Source: Planctomycetota bacterium (lineage in GTDB: Bacteria; Planctomycetota; Phycisphaerae; Phycisphaerales; Phycisphaeraceae). Taken from it: 9,286 nucleotides of DNA. Location: the NCBI GenBank assembly GCA_029267795.1, contig JAJUHR010000050.1, positions 1-9,286 on the forward strand. Direction: 5' to 3'. Of the stretch, positions 1 to 7,800 are shown piece by piece. The position numbers and the translations under genes were made by a program. How positions within the stretch are numbered: position 1 is the stretch's first letter; the number at the start of each line of letters is the position of its first letter. Under the pieces are notes generated by a model. The model was not told the origin of the DNA, ran no database searches, and saw nothing but the letters and a program-made list of their open reading frames with translations.

Positions 1-178
1 CCGAGTAAGCCGGCGTGGACGCGGGCGGCGTCGTTGCGGCGGCGCTCTGGTCGGCGGGCGTGGACTGGTAAACCATGTCGTCCGGAGGCACCGAACCGAG
101 ACTTTGCTCCTTGTCCGACTCACACCCGACCAGCAAGGCCAAACCAACGACTGTTAGCAGCACCCATGTCCTGTTCAT
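1..178 (-). CDS. Putative small lipoprotein, N-terminal part, cut by the window edge
   Basis: Reading the minus strand from the ATG at 178 gives 59 residues beginning MNRTWVLLTVVGLALLVGC. This is a classic lipoprotein signal: a short basic n-region (Arg3), a hydrophobic stretch at residues 6-17 and the lipobox LVGC, with Cys19 as the predicted lipidation site. The residues after Cys19 are Glu-Ser, not Asp, which in proteobacterial sorting rules would not favour retention in the inner membrane. The rest that is visible is rich in Ser, Thr, Ala, Pro and Gln and looks like a flexible tether; no domain is recognisable. A purine-rich AAAAGGG lies about 7 bases before the ATG, and a TATAAT box lies about 75 bases upstream. 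The frame is open to position 1, so the C-terminus and the function are unknown. The lipoprotein call is strong; nothing more specific can be said. Confidence 0.75.
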   Translation of the reverse strand, partial: MNRTWVLLTVVGLALLVGCESDKEQSLGSVPPDDMVYQSTPADQSAAATTPPASTPAYS

Positions 179-252
179 GACAACACCCTTTTGTAAGGCT
201 CGACGACGCACCCCAGCGCGATAGTAGCTCCCACCCATTCCCGGCCGAGGCG

Positions 253-258
253 ATTATA
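253..258 (-). promoter_or_regulatory. Candidate -10 box (TATAAT) for the lipoprotein gene
   Basis: The minus strand reads a perfect TATAAT here in an otherwise GC-rich intergenic stretch (179-337), about 75 bases before the lipoprotein ATG at 178. No good -35 hexamer is visible 16-18 bases upstream, where the sequence is G-rich, and there is no TGn extension, so this is a single-box prediction. The rest of 179-337 shows no gene, and I see no convincing terminator for the kinase gene that ends at 338. Confidence 0.4.
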
Positions 259-337
259 CCTACGCCCCGCCTGATCCACCCCTGTCCGGCCTCTTAGCCC
301 GCCAACCCGCCCAGGGCAACAACGATGCCCCCCCGCC

Positions 338-1067
338 TCAACCCCCGCGGTGTCCGACAGCCAGCACCGTCGCGACCCCGCGCAACGTGCCTAAGTGATG
401 GCATCGCTCCATGACGGTTTTGAGGAACCGCCACTGGTCCGACCGGCTCACCCCGTCGCTGCGGGCCTCCTGGGCCAGGTTCGCCAGCATGCGCAGCGCG
501 TGCTTGGGATCGCGCGATGGGCGGACGCTGCCGACGTCGATCAACCACAGTTGGCCGGCCCGATCGATCACGACGTTGCTCAGCTTGAAATCGCGGAAGT
601 AGTAGCCGCGCTGGATCAGGTCCGCGGCCAGGTGCGCCAAGAGGCGAACGACCCGCAGCCGTTGCTGTCGGCCTTCCAACTCGCGGTGGATCAGCAGGCG
701 TTTGATGGTTTCGCCTCGGTCGGGGGTCGCCAGCCAGTATTTGCAACCCAGGCCCACGCGATCGACCCCGTGGTCGACAATCGGCGCCACCGGCAATCCC
801 GCCGAACGCAGCAGCTGATTCTGTCTCATCTCCCGCTGAGCCGGGTGCACCGACAGCCACCCCGCCAGCGCCTGCCGCAGCGGCCAGTACTCGAACCGCT
901 TATAGATGATGGCCCCCCCCCGCCTCGCGCGGCCGATCCACCCGCCACACCTTGCTGCGCCGGTCCGACTTGAGCACCCGCGACGCTTCCGCCGGTGCCT
1001 CTGCAGCGCTCGCCGCCGAGGCGGAGGCGGGCAGCTCGGAATCGGACTGACGGGAACGGGCCGTCAT
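338..1067 (-). pseudogene. Kdo/WaaP-like lipopolysaccharide kinase, frame interrupted at a G9 run
   Basis: Two minus-strand frames join into one kinase-like protein. The first opens at ATG 1067 and gives 55 codons, including SRVLKSDRRSKVWRVDRP, then meets TAA at 900-902 just after nine G (913-921). The second frame continues with AIIYKRFEYWPLRQALAGWL and runs to TGA at 338-340; its longest stretch from a start codon is 338-850 (GTG start, 170 residues). Removing one G (or adding two) fuses them into about 242 residues. In that fusion Lys56 of IIYKRF fits the ATP-binding lysine, RDFKLSN (Asp159, Asn164) fits the catalytic loop and IDVG (Asp177) fits the DFG-like metal site. This pattern matches the Kdo/WaaP kinases, which phosphorylate lipid A-core sugars at the inner face of the inner membrane; the actual substrate is inferred only. 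The ATG follows the PfpI gene stop by 18 bases, with AGGAGG 14 bases upstream, so the two are probably cotranscribed. Sequencing error, a true pseudogene and phase variation are all possible. Confidence 0.65.
913..921 (-). repeat. G9 homopolymer at the kinase frameshift point
   Basis: Nine consecutive C on the plus strand (G on the coding strand) lie exactly where the kinase homology moves from one frame to the next. Eight G would keep the gene open. Long G runs are prone to replication slippage and also to base-calling error, so the tract itself is the likely cause of the break. Confidence 0.7.
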
Positions 1068-1085
1068 GCCTGCGCGCCATCCCTC

Positions 1086-1616
1086 CTACCGGGTTTTGGT
1101 GGCCACCGAGAAAATCCCCTTGCAGAACTCGGGCAGGTCGTCGGGATGGCGGCTGGACACGAAATGGCGGTCCACGACCACCGCGGCATCCTGCCAGATC
1201 GCCCCCGCGTTGATCAGGTCGTCCTTGATCCCTTCCGAGCCGGTAACCTTTACACCCTTGTATATGCCCGCTGAGATCGGGATCCACCCCCCGTGGCAGA
1301 TCGCCGCCACGAGCTTGCCGGCGGCAGCGAAGTCACGCGTCAGCTGCTTGACCTTGTCATCGCGGCGGAGCTTGTCGGGCATCCACCCTCCGGGGATGAT
1401 CAGCCCGTAAAAATCCTGGACCTCCATTTCATCGATCGATCCGTCGCTCACGCACGGATAGCCGTTCTTCCCGATGTACTTCTTGTTCTCCTCCGGGCCT
1501 GCGACGGTGACACCCGCATCGGCTTCGAGCAGGCGCAACTTCGGGTACCACAGCTCCAGGTCCTCGTACCCGTCGCCAACGAAGATGAGAAAATGCTTGC
1601 CCTTCAATGACGCCAT
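1086..1616 (-). CDS. PfpI/DJ-1 superfamily protein (glutamine amidotransferase-like class I)
   Basis: The 176-residue protein shows the hallmarks of the PfpI branch of the DJ-1 superfamily: the N-terminal beta strand with GYEDLELWYP (acidic Glu18 near the active site), the GLIIPGGW loop at residues 71-78, the nucleophile elbow AICHGGW with Cys108-His109, and the C-terminal SRHPDDLPEF at residues 155-164. Family members are described as intracellular cysteine peptidases (MEROPS C56) or as glyoxalase/deglycase-type stress enzymes, so the substrate cannot be assigned. The length is normal for the family and the active site looks intact. I chose the ATG at 1616 (MASLKGKHF) because it begins at the conserved strand and has AAGGGAAGG about 10 bases upstream; the start at 1664 adds 16 residues that do not look conserved. 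It lies 115 bases downstream of ilvD and 18 bases upstream of the broken kinase gene, on the same strand. Confidence 0.87.
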   Translation of the reverse strand: MASLKGKHFLIFVGDGYEDLELWYPKLRLLEADAGVTVAGPEENKKYIGKNGYPCVSDGSIDEMEVQDFYGLIIPGGWMPDKLRRDDKVKQLTRDFAAAGKLVAAICHGGWIPISAGIYKGVKVTGSEGIKDDLINAGAIWQDAAVVVDRHFVSSRHPDDLPEFCKGIFSVATKTR

Positions 1617-1731
1617 CGCGATCCATCCTTCCCTTAATAAACAAGCCAGCCACCGGTACGCCACCGCTGTGAATGCTCAGCGGGCCCGTTCCCCCGACGC
1701 CACCGCCCCAGGGGCCTCGCCGCGTGGCCGG

Positions 1732-3414
1732 TCAATTCGTGACCGCCCCTTCGGAGGCCGAGCGGACCACACGGGCGTATTTTGCCAGCACCCCGCGGGC
1801 CTCTCGGGGCTGGGGTTTCACCCACGCTTGTCGGCGTCGCGTCAGCTCCGCGTCGTCGATGTGGAGTGTCAGCTGCTTGGCGCCGGCGTCGATCGTAACC
1901 CGATCGCCCTGACGCACCAGCGCGATCGGGCCGCCCACCCACGCCTCGGGCGCCACATGCCCGACCACCAAGCCGTGCGACCCGCCGGAGAAGCGCCCGT
2001 CGGTCACCAGGCCAATCTTGTCACCCAGCCCCTGGCCGACCAGAGCTGCGGTCACCGACAGCATCTCCCGCATGCCCGGGCCGCCGACGGGCCCCTCGCC
2101 GCGGATGATCACCACGTCCCCCGGCACGACCTGCCGCTGCTGGATCGCCGCGAAGCACGCCTCTTCGCCCTCGAACACCTTGGCGGGCCCGGTGATCTTG
2201 CGGATCTTGACCCCCGCCACCTTGGCCACGGCCCCCTCCGGCGCCAGATTGCCTTTGAGCACGATGATGTGACCGTGCGCGTGCATGGGGTTTTCAAACG
2301 GCCGGATCACCGACTGCGGACGGGCGAACACGCTGGGCACGCCCTTAAGGTTCTCCGCCAGGGTTTTGCCGGTGACGGTCATGCAGTCGCCGTGGAGCAG
2401 GCCACGGTCCAGCAGCGCCCGCAACACCGCCGGTGTGCCGCCGGCCTTGTGCAGGTCGTACATCACGTATTGGCCGCCCGGCTTTAGGTCAGCCAGGTCC
2501 GGCACCTTGTCGCCGATGCGGTCGAAATCGTCCATCGCCCAGGGCACCTCCGCCTCGCGCGCGATCGCCAGCAGGTGCAGCACGGCGTTGGTCGACCCGC
2601 CCAGCGCCAGCACGAACGTGTACGCGTTCTCGAGGCTCTGCCGCGTGATCAGGTCGCGCGGGCGGATGTTCTTCTCGATCAGGTTCATCAAGGCTTGGCC
2701 GGCGAGGAACGCCTCACGCTCCTTGGCGGCGGACACGGCGGGATGGCTGGCGTCATAGGGCAACGACAGGCCCATCGCCTCGATCGCCGAGCTCATCGTG
2801 TTCGCCGTGTACATCCCCCCACACGCCCCCGCCCCGGGGCACGCCGTGCACTCCACCCCATGTACGCCTTTTTCGTCCAGCTTGCCGCTCTGATAGCGGC
2901 CGACCGCCTCGAAGATCGAGACGATGTCCACGTCCGAGCCGTCCGGCCCGGTGCCCGGCAGGATGCTGCCGCCATACACGAACACGCTGGGGATGTTCAG
3001 CCGCGCCATCGCCATGACGCACCCGGGCATGTTCTTGTCGCACCCGCCGAAGGCCAGCAAGCCGTCGTGGTTCATCCCACCGGAGACGACCTCGATGCTG
3101 TCGGCGATCACCTCGCGCGACACCAGGCTGTACCGCATCCCCTGATGGCCCATCATGATCCCATCCGACGCTGTGGGGGCCCCGAACACCTGCGGCACGC
3201 CGCCCGCCGCACGGACCCCTTCACAGCCTTTGCGCGCCAGCCGGTCCAGGTGCGTGTTGCACGGGGTGATGTCGCTAAACAAGCTTGCCACGCCAACCAT
3301 CGGCCGGGCAAAGTCGTCGTCGAGGAACCCCACCGCCCGCAGCATGGCGCGGTTGGGGGCGCGGCCCATGCCCTCGGTCGTCATCCGGCTACGTCTATTC
3401 CCGCGGTCCGCCAT
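1732..3414 (-). CDS. ilvD: Dihydroxy-acid dehydratase
   Basis: This 560-residue cytoplasmic enzyme converts 2,3-dihydroxy-3-methylbutanoate and its 3-methylpentanoate homologue to the 2-oxo acids, the penultimate step of valine and isoleucine synthesis, which also feeds leucine and pantothenate. The IlvD/Edd signatures are all visible: DITPCN (Cys52), GGCDKNMPGC (Cys125), and ACPGAGACGGMYTANTMSSA (residues 191-210, including Cys198). Cys52, Cys125 and Cys198 match the iron-sulfur cluster ligands of characterised enzymes, and Lys127 corresponds to the carbamylated metal-binding lysine. Near the C-terminus VTDGRFSGGSHG carries the serine proposed as catalytic base. Length is standard for the family. 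The ATG at 3414 is preceded by AGGAAGAGG about 9 bases upstream; the extra MADRGNRRSR before MTTEG is plausible. The gene is divergent from ispE and heads a minus-strand series with the PfpI-like gene and the kinase. Edd, the related sugar-acid dehydratase, is less likely because the PCNTHL and MYTANTM forms are IlvD-like. Confidence 0.96.
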   Translation of the reverse strand: MADRGNRRSRMTTEGMGRAPNRAMLRAVGFLDDDFARPMVGVASLFSDITPCNTHLDRLARKGCEGVRAAGGVPQVFGAPTASDGIMMGHQGMRYSLVSREVIADSIEVVSGGMNHDGLLAFGGCDKNMPGCVMAMARLNIPSVFVYGGSILPGTGPDGSDVDIVSIFEAVGRYQSGKLDEKGVHGVECTACPGAGACGGMYTANTMSSAIEAMGLSLPYDASHPAVSAAKEREAFLAGQALMNLIEKNIRPRDLITRQSLENAYTFVLALGGSTNAVLHLLAIAREAEVPWAMDDFDRIGDKVPDLADLKPGGQYVMYDLHKAGGTPAVLRALLDRGLLHGDCMTVTGKTLAENLKGVPSVFARPQSVIRPFENPMHAHGHIIVLKGNLAPEGAVAKVAGVKIRKITGPAKVFEGEEACFAAIQQRQVVPGDVVIIRGEGPVGGPGMREMLSVTAALVGQGLGDKIGLVTDGRFSGGSHGLVVGHVAPEAWVGGPIALVRQGDRVTIDAGAKQLTLHIDDAELTRRRQAWVKPQPREARGVLAKYARVVRSASEGAVTN

Positions 3415-3558
3415 ACGTGCGATCCTCTTCCTTGCTCAACCCGGGCGCGTTCAAGCTGGTCGCGCAACCCCGGTGGGCCGTCAGTTTAACCGGATTCACC
3501 ACGTTGCACAGCCGCCCTCGTTGGCCCGCGGCCACGGTCCACGTTACCCTGCCTCGCG
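3415..3558. promoter_or_regulatory. Divergent ilvD-ispE intergenic region
   Basis: These 144 bases separate the starts of ilvD (minus) and ispE (plus), so both promoters should lie here unless they sit within the neighbouring genes. I find no convincing -35/-10 pair on either strand. The most AT-rich spot is the GTTTAACC around 3483-3490. The ilvD ribosome-binding site (AGGAAGAGG on the minus strand) is at its left edge. ispE has no clear Shine-Dalgarno sequence in the 20 bases before its ATG. I saw no T-box, tRNA-like or leader-peptide structure of the kind that often controls branched-chain amino acid genes. Confidence 0.35.
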
Positions 3559-4518
3559 ATGTCGACCGCGCACCCAGGTCATCCCGACCGCACGATCCGA
3601 CTCTCCTGCCCCGCCAAAGTCAACCTCGCGCTGTCGGTGGGCAGCCCCCGGCCCGACGGCCTGCACCCCCTGGCGAGTTGGATGGTCGCGGTGAACCTTG
3701 CCGACAGCCTGACCCTGCACCGATTGGACGCCGGCCCGAGCCGGTTCGACATCGCCCCCGCGGCGGGCTCTGCAGCACCAGCCGTTCACCCCGAGGGCCC
3801 GCGAGACCCGGCCGTCACGGTCGATTGGCCCATCGAGCAAGACCTGGCCTACCGCGCGCACCGCCTAATGGAGAAACACCTTGGCCGGCCCCTACCCGTC
3901 CACGCAACCCTGCTGAAGCGCATCCCCACCGGCGCGGGGCTCGGTGGCGGCTCCAGCGACGCCGCGGGCATGCTCGCCGGGTTGAACCAACTATTCGAAC
4001 TGGGCCTGCAGCGAGACGATCTGCTGCGGTTGGCCCCCCAACTCGGCAGCGACGTGGGGTTCTTCGTCGGCGCGATGCTCGGGGAACCCTCCGCTCTGGT
4101 CGCGGGCATCGGCGAACGCATCGAACCCTTGCCGCTCCATGAGGTCCTCAACCTCGTGTTGATCTTCCCCGGCTTCGGCTGCTCGACTCGTGAGGTCTAC
4201 TGCGCGCTCGACCGATCACGCAGCAAATCCAATACCCCCATCTCCCCTGATGAATCCCGTGTCCATGGCCTTGCTTCCCAAGCCCCTCTGCCTCCAACCG
4301 CACCGTTCAACGACCTGGCAGCCCCCGCCTGCACCGTCCAGCCGCAACTCCGCCGGTGGATCGACCAACTGAACCAACAGATGCGCGTGCCGGTGCACGT
4401 GACGGGCTCGGGTTCCACGCTGTTCCTGATCGCCCCCTCCGCGATCGCATGCCAGGCCCTGGCTCGCCAAGTCACCGCCCTCACCGGCCTGGCCGTCCTG
4501 CCCGTCCACACCCTCTGA
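3559..4518 (+). CDS. ispE: 4-(cytidine 5'-diphospho)-2-C-methyl-D-erythritol kinase
   Basis: IspE is a GHMP-family kinase that uses ATP to phosphorylate the 2-hydroxyl of CDP-methylerythritol in the MEP pathway for isoprenoid precursors, in the cytoplasm. The 319-residue protein has the expected order of motifs: PAKVNLALSVG at residues 18-28 (Lys20 matching the catalytic lysine), the glycine-rich ATP loop IPTGAGLGGGSSDAA at 122-136 (Asp134 as catalytic base), GSDVGFFVGA at 163-172, FNDL in the C-terminal half, and VTGSGSTLF as the GHMP C-terminal loop. It is somewhat longer than the usual 280-300 residues because of Pro/Ala-rich insertions near residues 58-90 and about 220-245. The motif usually written GSDVPFF reads GSDVGFF here. 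The ATG at 3559 is the only reasonable start; no strong ribosome-binding site precedes it. An intrinsic terminator follows 39 bases after the stop, so ispE looks like a single-gene transcript. Confidence 0.95.
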   Translation: MSTAHPGHPDRTIRLSCPAKVNLALSVGSPRPDGLHPLASWMVAVNLADSLTLHRLDAGPSRFDIAPAAGSAAPAVHPEGPRDPAVTVDWPIEQDLAYRAHRLMEKHLGRPLPVHATLLKRIPTGAGLGGGSSDAAGMLAGLNQLFELGLQRDDLLRLAPQLGSDVGFFVGAMLGEPSALVAGIGERIEPLPLHEVLNLVLIFPGFGCSTREVYCALDRSRSKSNTPISPDESRVHGLASQAPLPPTAPFNDLAAPACTVQPQLRRWIDQLNQQMRVPVHVTGSGSTLFLIAPSAIACQALARQVTALTGLAVLPVHTL

Positions 4519-4557
4519 CCGTACCACGTCCCTTCAACGCCTCCGTGTCGGGTGGCT

Positions 4558-4588
4558 GGGGCAAAGCGCAGCGACGCCCCGTTTTTTT
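4558..4588 (+). terminator. Intrinsic terminator of ispE
   Basis: GGGGC at 4558-4562 pairs with GCCCC at 4576-4580 around a 13-base loop, and one G then leads into seven T at 4582-4588. It lies 39 bases after the ispE stop, the expected position and polarity for a rho-independent terminator. Confidence 0.8.
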
Positions 4589-4610
4589 GTAGGTCCGGGC
4601 AAGCCCGGAC
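4589..4610 (+). repeat. REP-like GTAG hairpin unit
   Basis: GTAG at 4589-4592 is followed directly by a perfect 8-bp palindrome, GTCCGGGC-AA-GCCCGGAC (4593-4610). A GTAG foot before a GC-rich hairpin is the layout of bacterial REP elements handled by RAYT transposases. It resembles the units at 8753 and 8828 in layout, not in stem sequence. It abuts the T-run of the ispE terminator and has no T-run of its own. Confidence 0.55.
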
Positions 4611-4630
4611 AGGATGATTCAGATTTGACC

Positions 4631-4652
4631 GTGGTGTCGCTTCGCTCACCAC
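4631..4652. repeat. Short inverted repeat between the convergent terminators
   Basis: GTGGTG at 4631-4636 and CACCAC at 4647-4652 form a 6-bp stem with a 10-base loop containing CGCTTCG. It is compatible with a small dispersed palindrome, but a 6-bp stem is weak evidence on its own. Confidence 0.3.
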
Positions 4653-4672
4653 AGCCCCCGAACCTCGTCACC

Positions 4673-4712
4673 AAAGAAAAACCCCCTTGGGTGGTGGGAG
4701 CCCAAAGGGGGG
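4673..4712 (-). terminator. Intrinsic terminator of nrdJ
   Basis: On the minus strand, CCCCC-TTTGGG (4712 downward) pairs with CCCAAGGGGG (ending at 4682), a stem of about 10 bp with a single bulge and a 9-base loop. TTTTTCTTT (4681-4673) follows at once. This is a strong rho-independent terminator for the transcript reading leftward out of nrdJ, about 175 bases after its stop codon. Confidence 0.88.
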
Positions 4713-4771
4713 AGAGAGAAGGAAGCGGTTCGTTGATCGGCCAGCCGTGGCCGCTCGGCGGGGCGCAAGTC

Positions 4772-4879
4772 TTACGCTGCCGCCGTGATCATTCCATTGG
4801 CGTCGTCCATAACTCTCGATTCATCCGTGCCGCTTGCCCTCTTCACGCCGATGGAAGCAACGCGGCGAACTTCGGACAT
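4772..4879 (-). CDS. Possible 35-residue ORF just downstream of nrdJ (uncertain)
   Basis: After the nrdJ stop, AAGGG and then an ATG at 4879 open a frame of 35 codons ending in TAA at 4774-4772. The peptide begins MSEVRRVASIGVKR and ends NGMITAAA; it is hydrophilic, with no membrane segment, cysteine pair or motif I recognise. The ATG lies 7 bases beyond the nrdJ stop with the AAGGG correctly spaced, so translational coupling is possible, and the nrdJ terminator lies further downstream, so the ORF would be on the same mRNA. An ORF this short can easily arise by chance, and nothing in its composition proves coding. It is listed because it partly fills the otherwise unexplained 174 bases between nrdJ and its terminator. 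Confidence 0.25.
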   Translation of the reverse strand: MSEVRRVASIGVKRASGTDESRVMDDANGMITAAA

Positions 4880-4886
4880 CGACCCT

Positions 4887-7800
4887 TCAACTGCAGCCCA
4901 TCGAATTGCCGCAGTTCAGGCACTTGTAGCACGTGCCGTTGCGAACCGTGATCGTGCCGCACACGTCGCACGCCGGGGCGTCGGCCTGCATCTGGGTCAT
5001 CGCCTTGGCCAGCGCGTCGACAGCCGCGAAGCCCTGCGCCGCCAGGTGATACTCGCCCGTGGCCCAGGTTAGTTCGGCCCGGAGCCCGCCCACACCCGTC
5101 GATGGAGGCTGCCCCGCTCCCGCCGGCTTGCTGGGGTTGGCCACGCCCGACCGAACCAGGCCCCCGCCCGCCGCATCGCCCCGGTGCCCGACGCCGTTGC
5201 TCGGTTCGCCATGGCCAGCAACACCGACACCATAGGAACCATTGGCCCCGTTCGACTTCGCCGCCTCCGTAGGTGTAGCGGGGATCGGCGGTTTGCCGGA
5301 GCCCGGGCGCTGCGGGGCGTTCGCCGCCCGATACCCGGGGATAAACTGCATCCCCAGCCAGCGGAAAATGTAGTCCACCAAGCTCTTGGCGAACGGGATG
5401 TCCGGGTTGTGGGTCATGCCCGCCGGCTCGAACCGCTGGTGGGTGAACTTGCCGACCAGCGATTCGATCGGCACGCCGTACTGCAACGCCACGCTGATCG
5501 CCGTGCCCAACGAGTCCATCAGCCCGCCGATCGTCGAACCCTCCTTGGCCATCGTGATGAACAGCTCGCCGGGCGTGCCGTCCTCGTACAGCCCGACGGT
5601 CACGTACCCCTCGTGGCCGGCGACGTTGAACTTGTGCGTGATGCTCTGCCGGGTATCGGGCAGGCGCCGACGGTGCGGCCTCTCGACGATCTTTTCGACG
5701 ATCTTCTCCACCGTCCGCACCGCGCCCTGCTCGGCTTCCAAGGCAGCGGGCGCCACACCCTCAGTCACCGGATTCGCAGCTGGGCTCCCGCTGGCCGCAG
5801 CCGCTTCGGCTTTTCCCGCGGCGAGGTCCTCCACGGCCTTGCCGCCGTCTGCCGATTCGGCCTTGGTACTCAGCGGCTGGCTGAGTTTGCACCCGTCGCG
5901 GTACAGCGCGTTGGCCTTTAAGCCCAGCTCCCAGCTGAGCCGGTAAGCGCTCTTGATATCGTCCACCGTCGCCGAGTTCGGCAGGTTGATCGTCTTGCTG
6001 ATCGCCCCGCTGATGAACGGCTGCGCCGCCGCCATCATCCGGATGTGCCCCTGCGGCGCGATGAACCGCTTGCCCAGCGGCCCGCACGTGTTGGCACAGT
6101 CGAACACCGGCAGGTGCTCCTCCTTCAGGCGCGGAGCCCCTTCGACCGTCTGCGTCCCGCAAATGACTCGGTTCAGCGCCTCGATCTGCTTGGTCGTCAG
6201 CCCCAGCGCCGCCAGCAGGTTGAACCCCGGCTGGCTTGCCTGCTCGGTCAGACCCAGCCGCTCAACCGCCTTGGCGCCCAGCGCCCCGGCATGGAATGCA
6301 TGCTGCAATTCGAACACCGTCGGCAGCGCCTCCGTCAGCCGCCGCAGGTCCTCCGTGGTCAAACCCTTCTCGCGCAGGTACTGCGCGAAGGACTTGGCGG
6401 GCGCCGCCCCCTCCACGGGCTTGCCCTCCGGCCCGGGCATCGGCACCTCCAGGTCCAGCGTGCCCAGCACGTACCGCATGATGTCCCGCACCTGGTCCGC
6501 GCCGTACCCCAGGTTCACCAGCGCCGGCCGCAACGACTGATTCGCGATCTTGAAGTACCCCCCGCCGGCCAGCTTCTTGAACTTCACCAGCGCGAAGTCC
6601 GGCTCAACGCCCGTGGTGTCGCAATCCATCAGCAACCCGATCGTGCCCGTGGGCGCGATCACCGTCGCCTGCGCGTTGCGGTACCCGTGCTGCTGGCCCA
6701 GGCTCAGCGCCTCGTCCCACGCGGCCCGCGCCCGGTGGAGCATCTCCTCCGCGTTGGCCAGGTGGGTCGCGCCGCGCGGCGCCGCCGTCAGGCACTCCGC
6801 GTCGATCGGCACCGGCCGGATTTGCAGCCCCTCGTAATCCCCCAGCTCGTGCCCCGTCGCCAAGTTCGCCTCGCGCGGCACGCCGTACGCCGCCCGCCGG
6901 TGGTTGCGGATCACCCGCAGCATGGGCTCACGGTTCTTGGGATACCCCGGGAACGCGCCCAGCTCGCGGGCCATCTCGGCGCTGGTGGCGTAGCTGCGGC
7001 CGGTCATCACCGCCGTGATCGCCCCGCAGATCGCCCGCGCCCGGTCCGAGTCGTACGGGATCCCCGCCTGCATCAGCATCGCGCCGATATTCGCGTACCC
7101 CAGCCCCAGCGTGCGGTACTCGTAGCTCAGCCGCGCAATCCGCTGGCTTGGGAACGCCGCCATCAGCACGCTGATCTCCAGCACGACCGTCCACAGCCGC
7201 ACCGCGTGCTCGAACGCGTCCAGGTCGAACCGCCGCGCCTTGGCGTCGAAGAACTCCAGCAGGTTCAGCGACGCCAGGTTGCACGCCGTGTCGTCCAGGA
7301 ACATGTACTCGCTGCACGGGTTGGACGCGTTGATCCGCCCCGACGCCGGGCACGTGTGCCACTCGTTGATCGTCGTATCGAACTGCACGCCCGGGTCGGC
7401 GCAGCGCCACGCCGCCTCGGCGATCTGCTCCCACAGGTCGCGCGCCCGCAGCGTCTTGGCCACCTTGCCCGTCACCCGGTAGGTCAGGTCCCACGGGCCG
7501 TCGCTGTCCAGCCGGCGGAAAAACTCGTTGCCAATCCGCACCGAGTTGTTCGAGTTCTGCCCGCTGACGGTCAGGTACGCCTCGCCGTTGAAGTCGTAGT
7601 CGAGCTTCAGCCCCAGCTTCTGCGCCGCCTTCTGCAGGTCCGGCGACAGGTGCTTGAGCCCCTCGACCATCGCCGCCACCTTCAGCTCCTCCCGCACCTT
7701 CCAGTTGACGAACGCCTCGATGTCCGGGTGGTCCAGGTCCAGGCACACCATCTTCGCCGCGCGGCGGGTCGTCCCCCCGGACTTGATCGCCCCCGCCGCG

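Noticed and set aside
826..1287. Minus-strand open frame overlapping the kinase start and PfpI gene end
   Set aside because: It is in a different frame from both supported proteins; the kinase homology lies in the frame opening at 1067 and its continuation to 338.
1617..1664. Longer start for the PfpI-like protein at 1664
   Set aside because: The extra 16 residues precede the conserved first strand and the AAGGGAAGG sequence fits the ATG at 1616.
1474..2487. Long plus-strand open frame opposite ilvD and the PfpI-like gene
   Set aside because: It overlaps two well-supported minus-strand genes, and its translation is rich in His, Arg, Pro and Ala without recognisable motifs.
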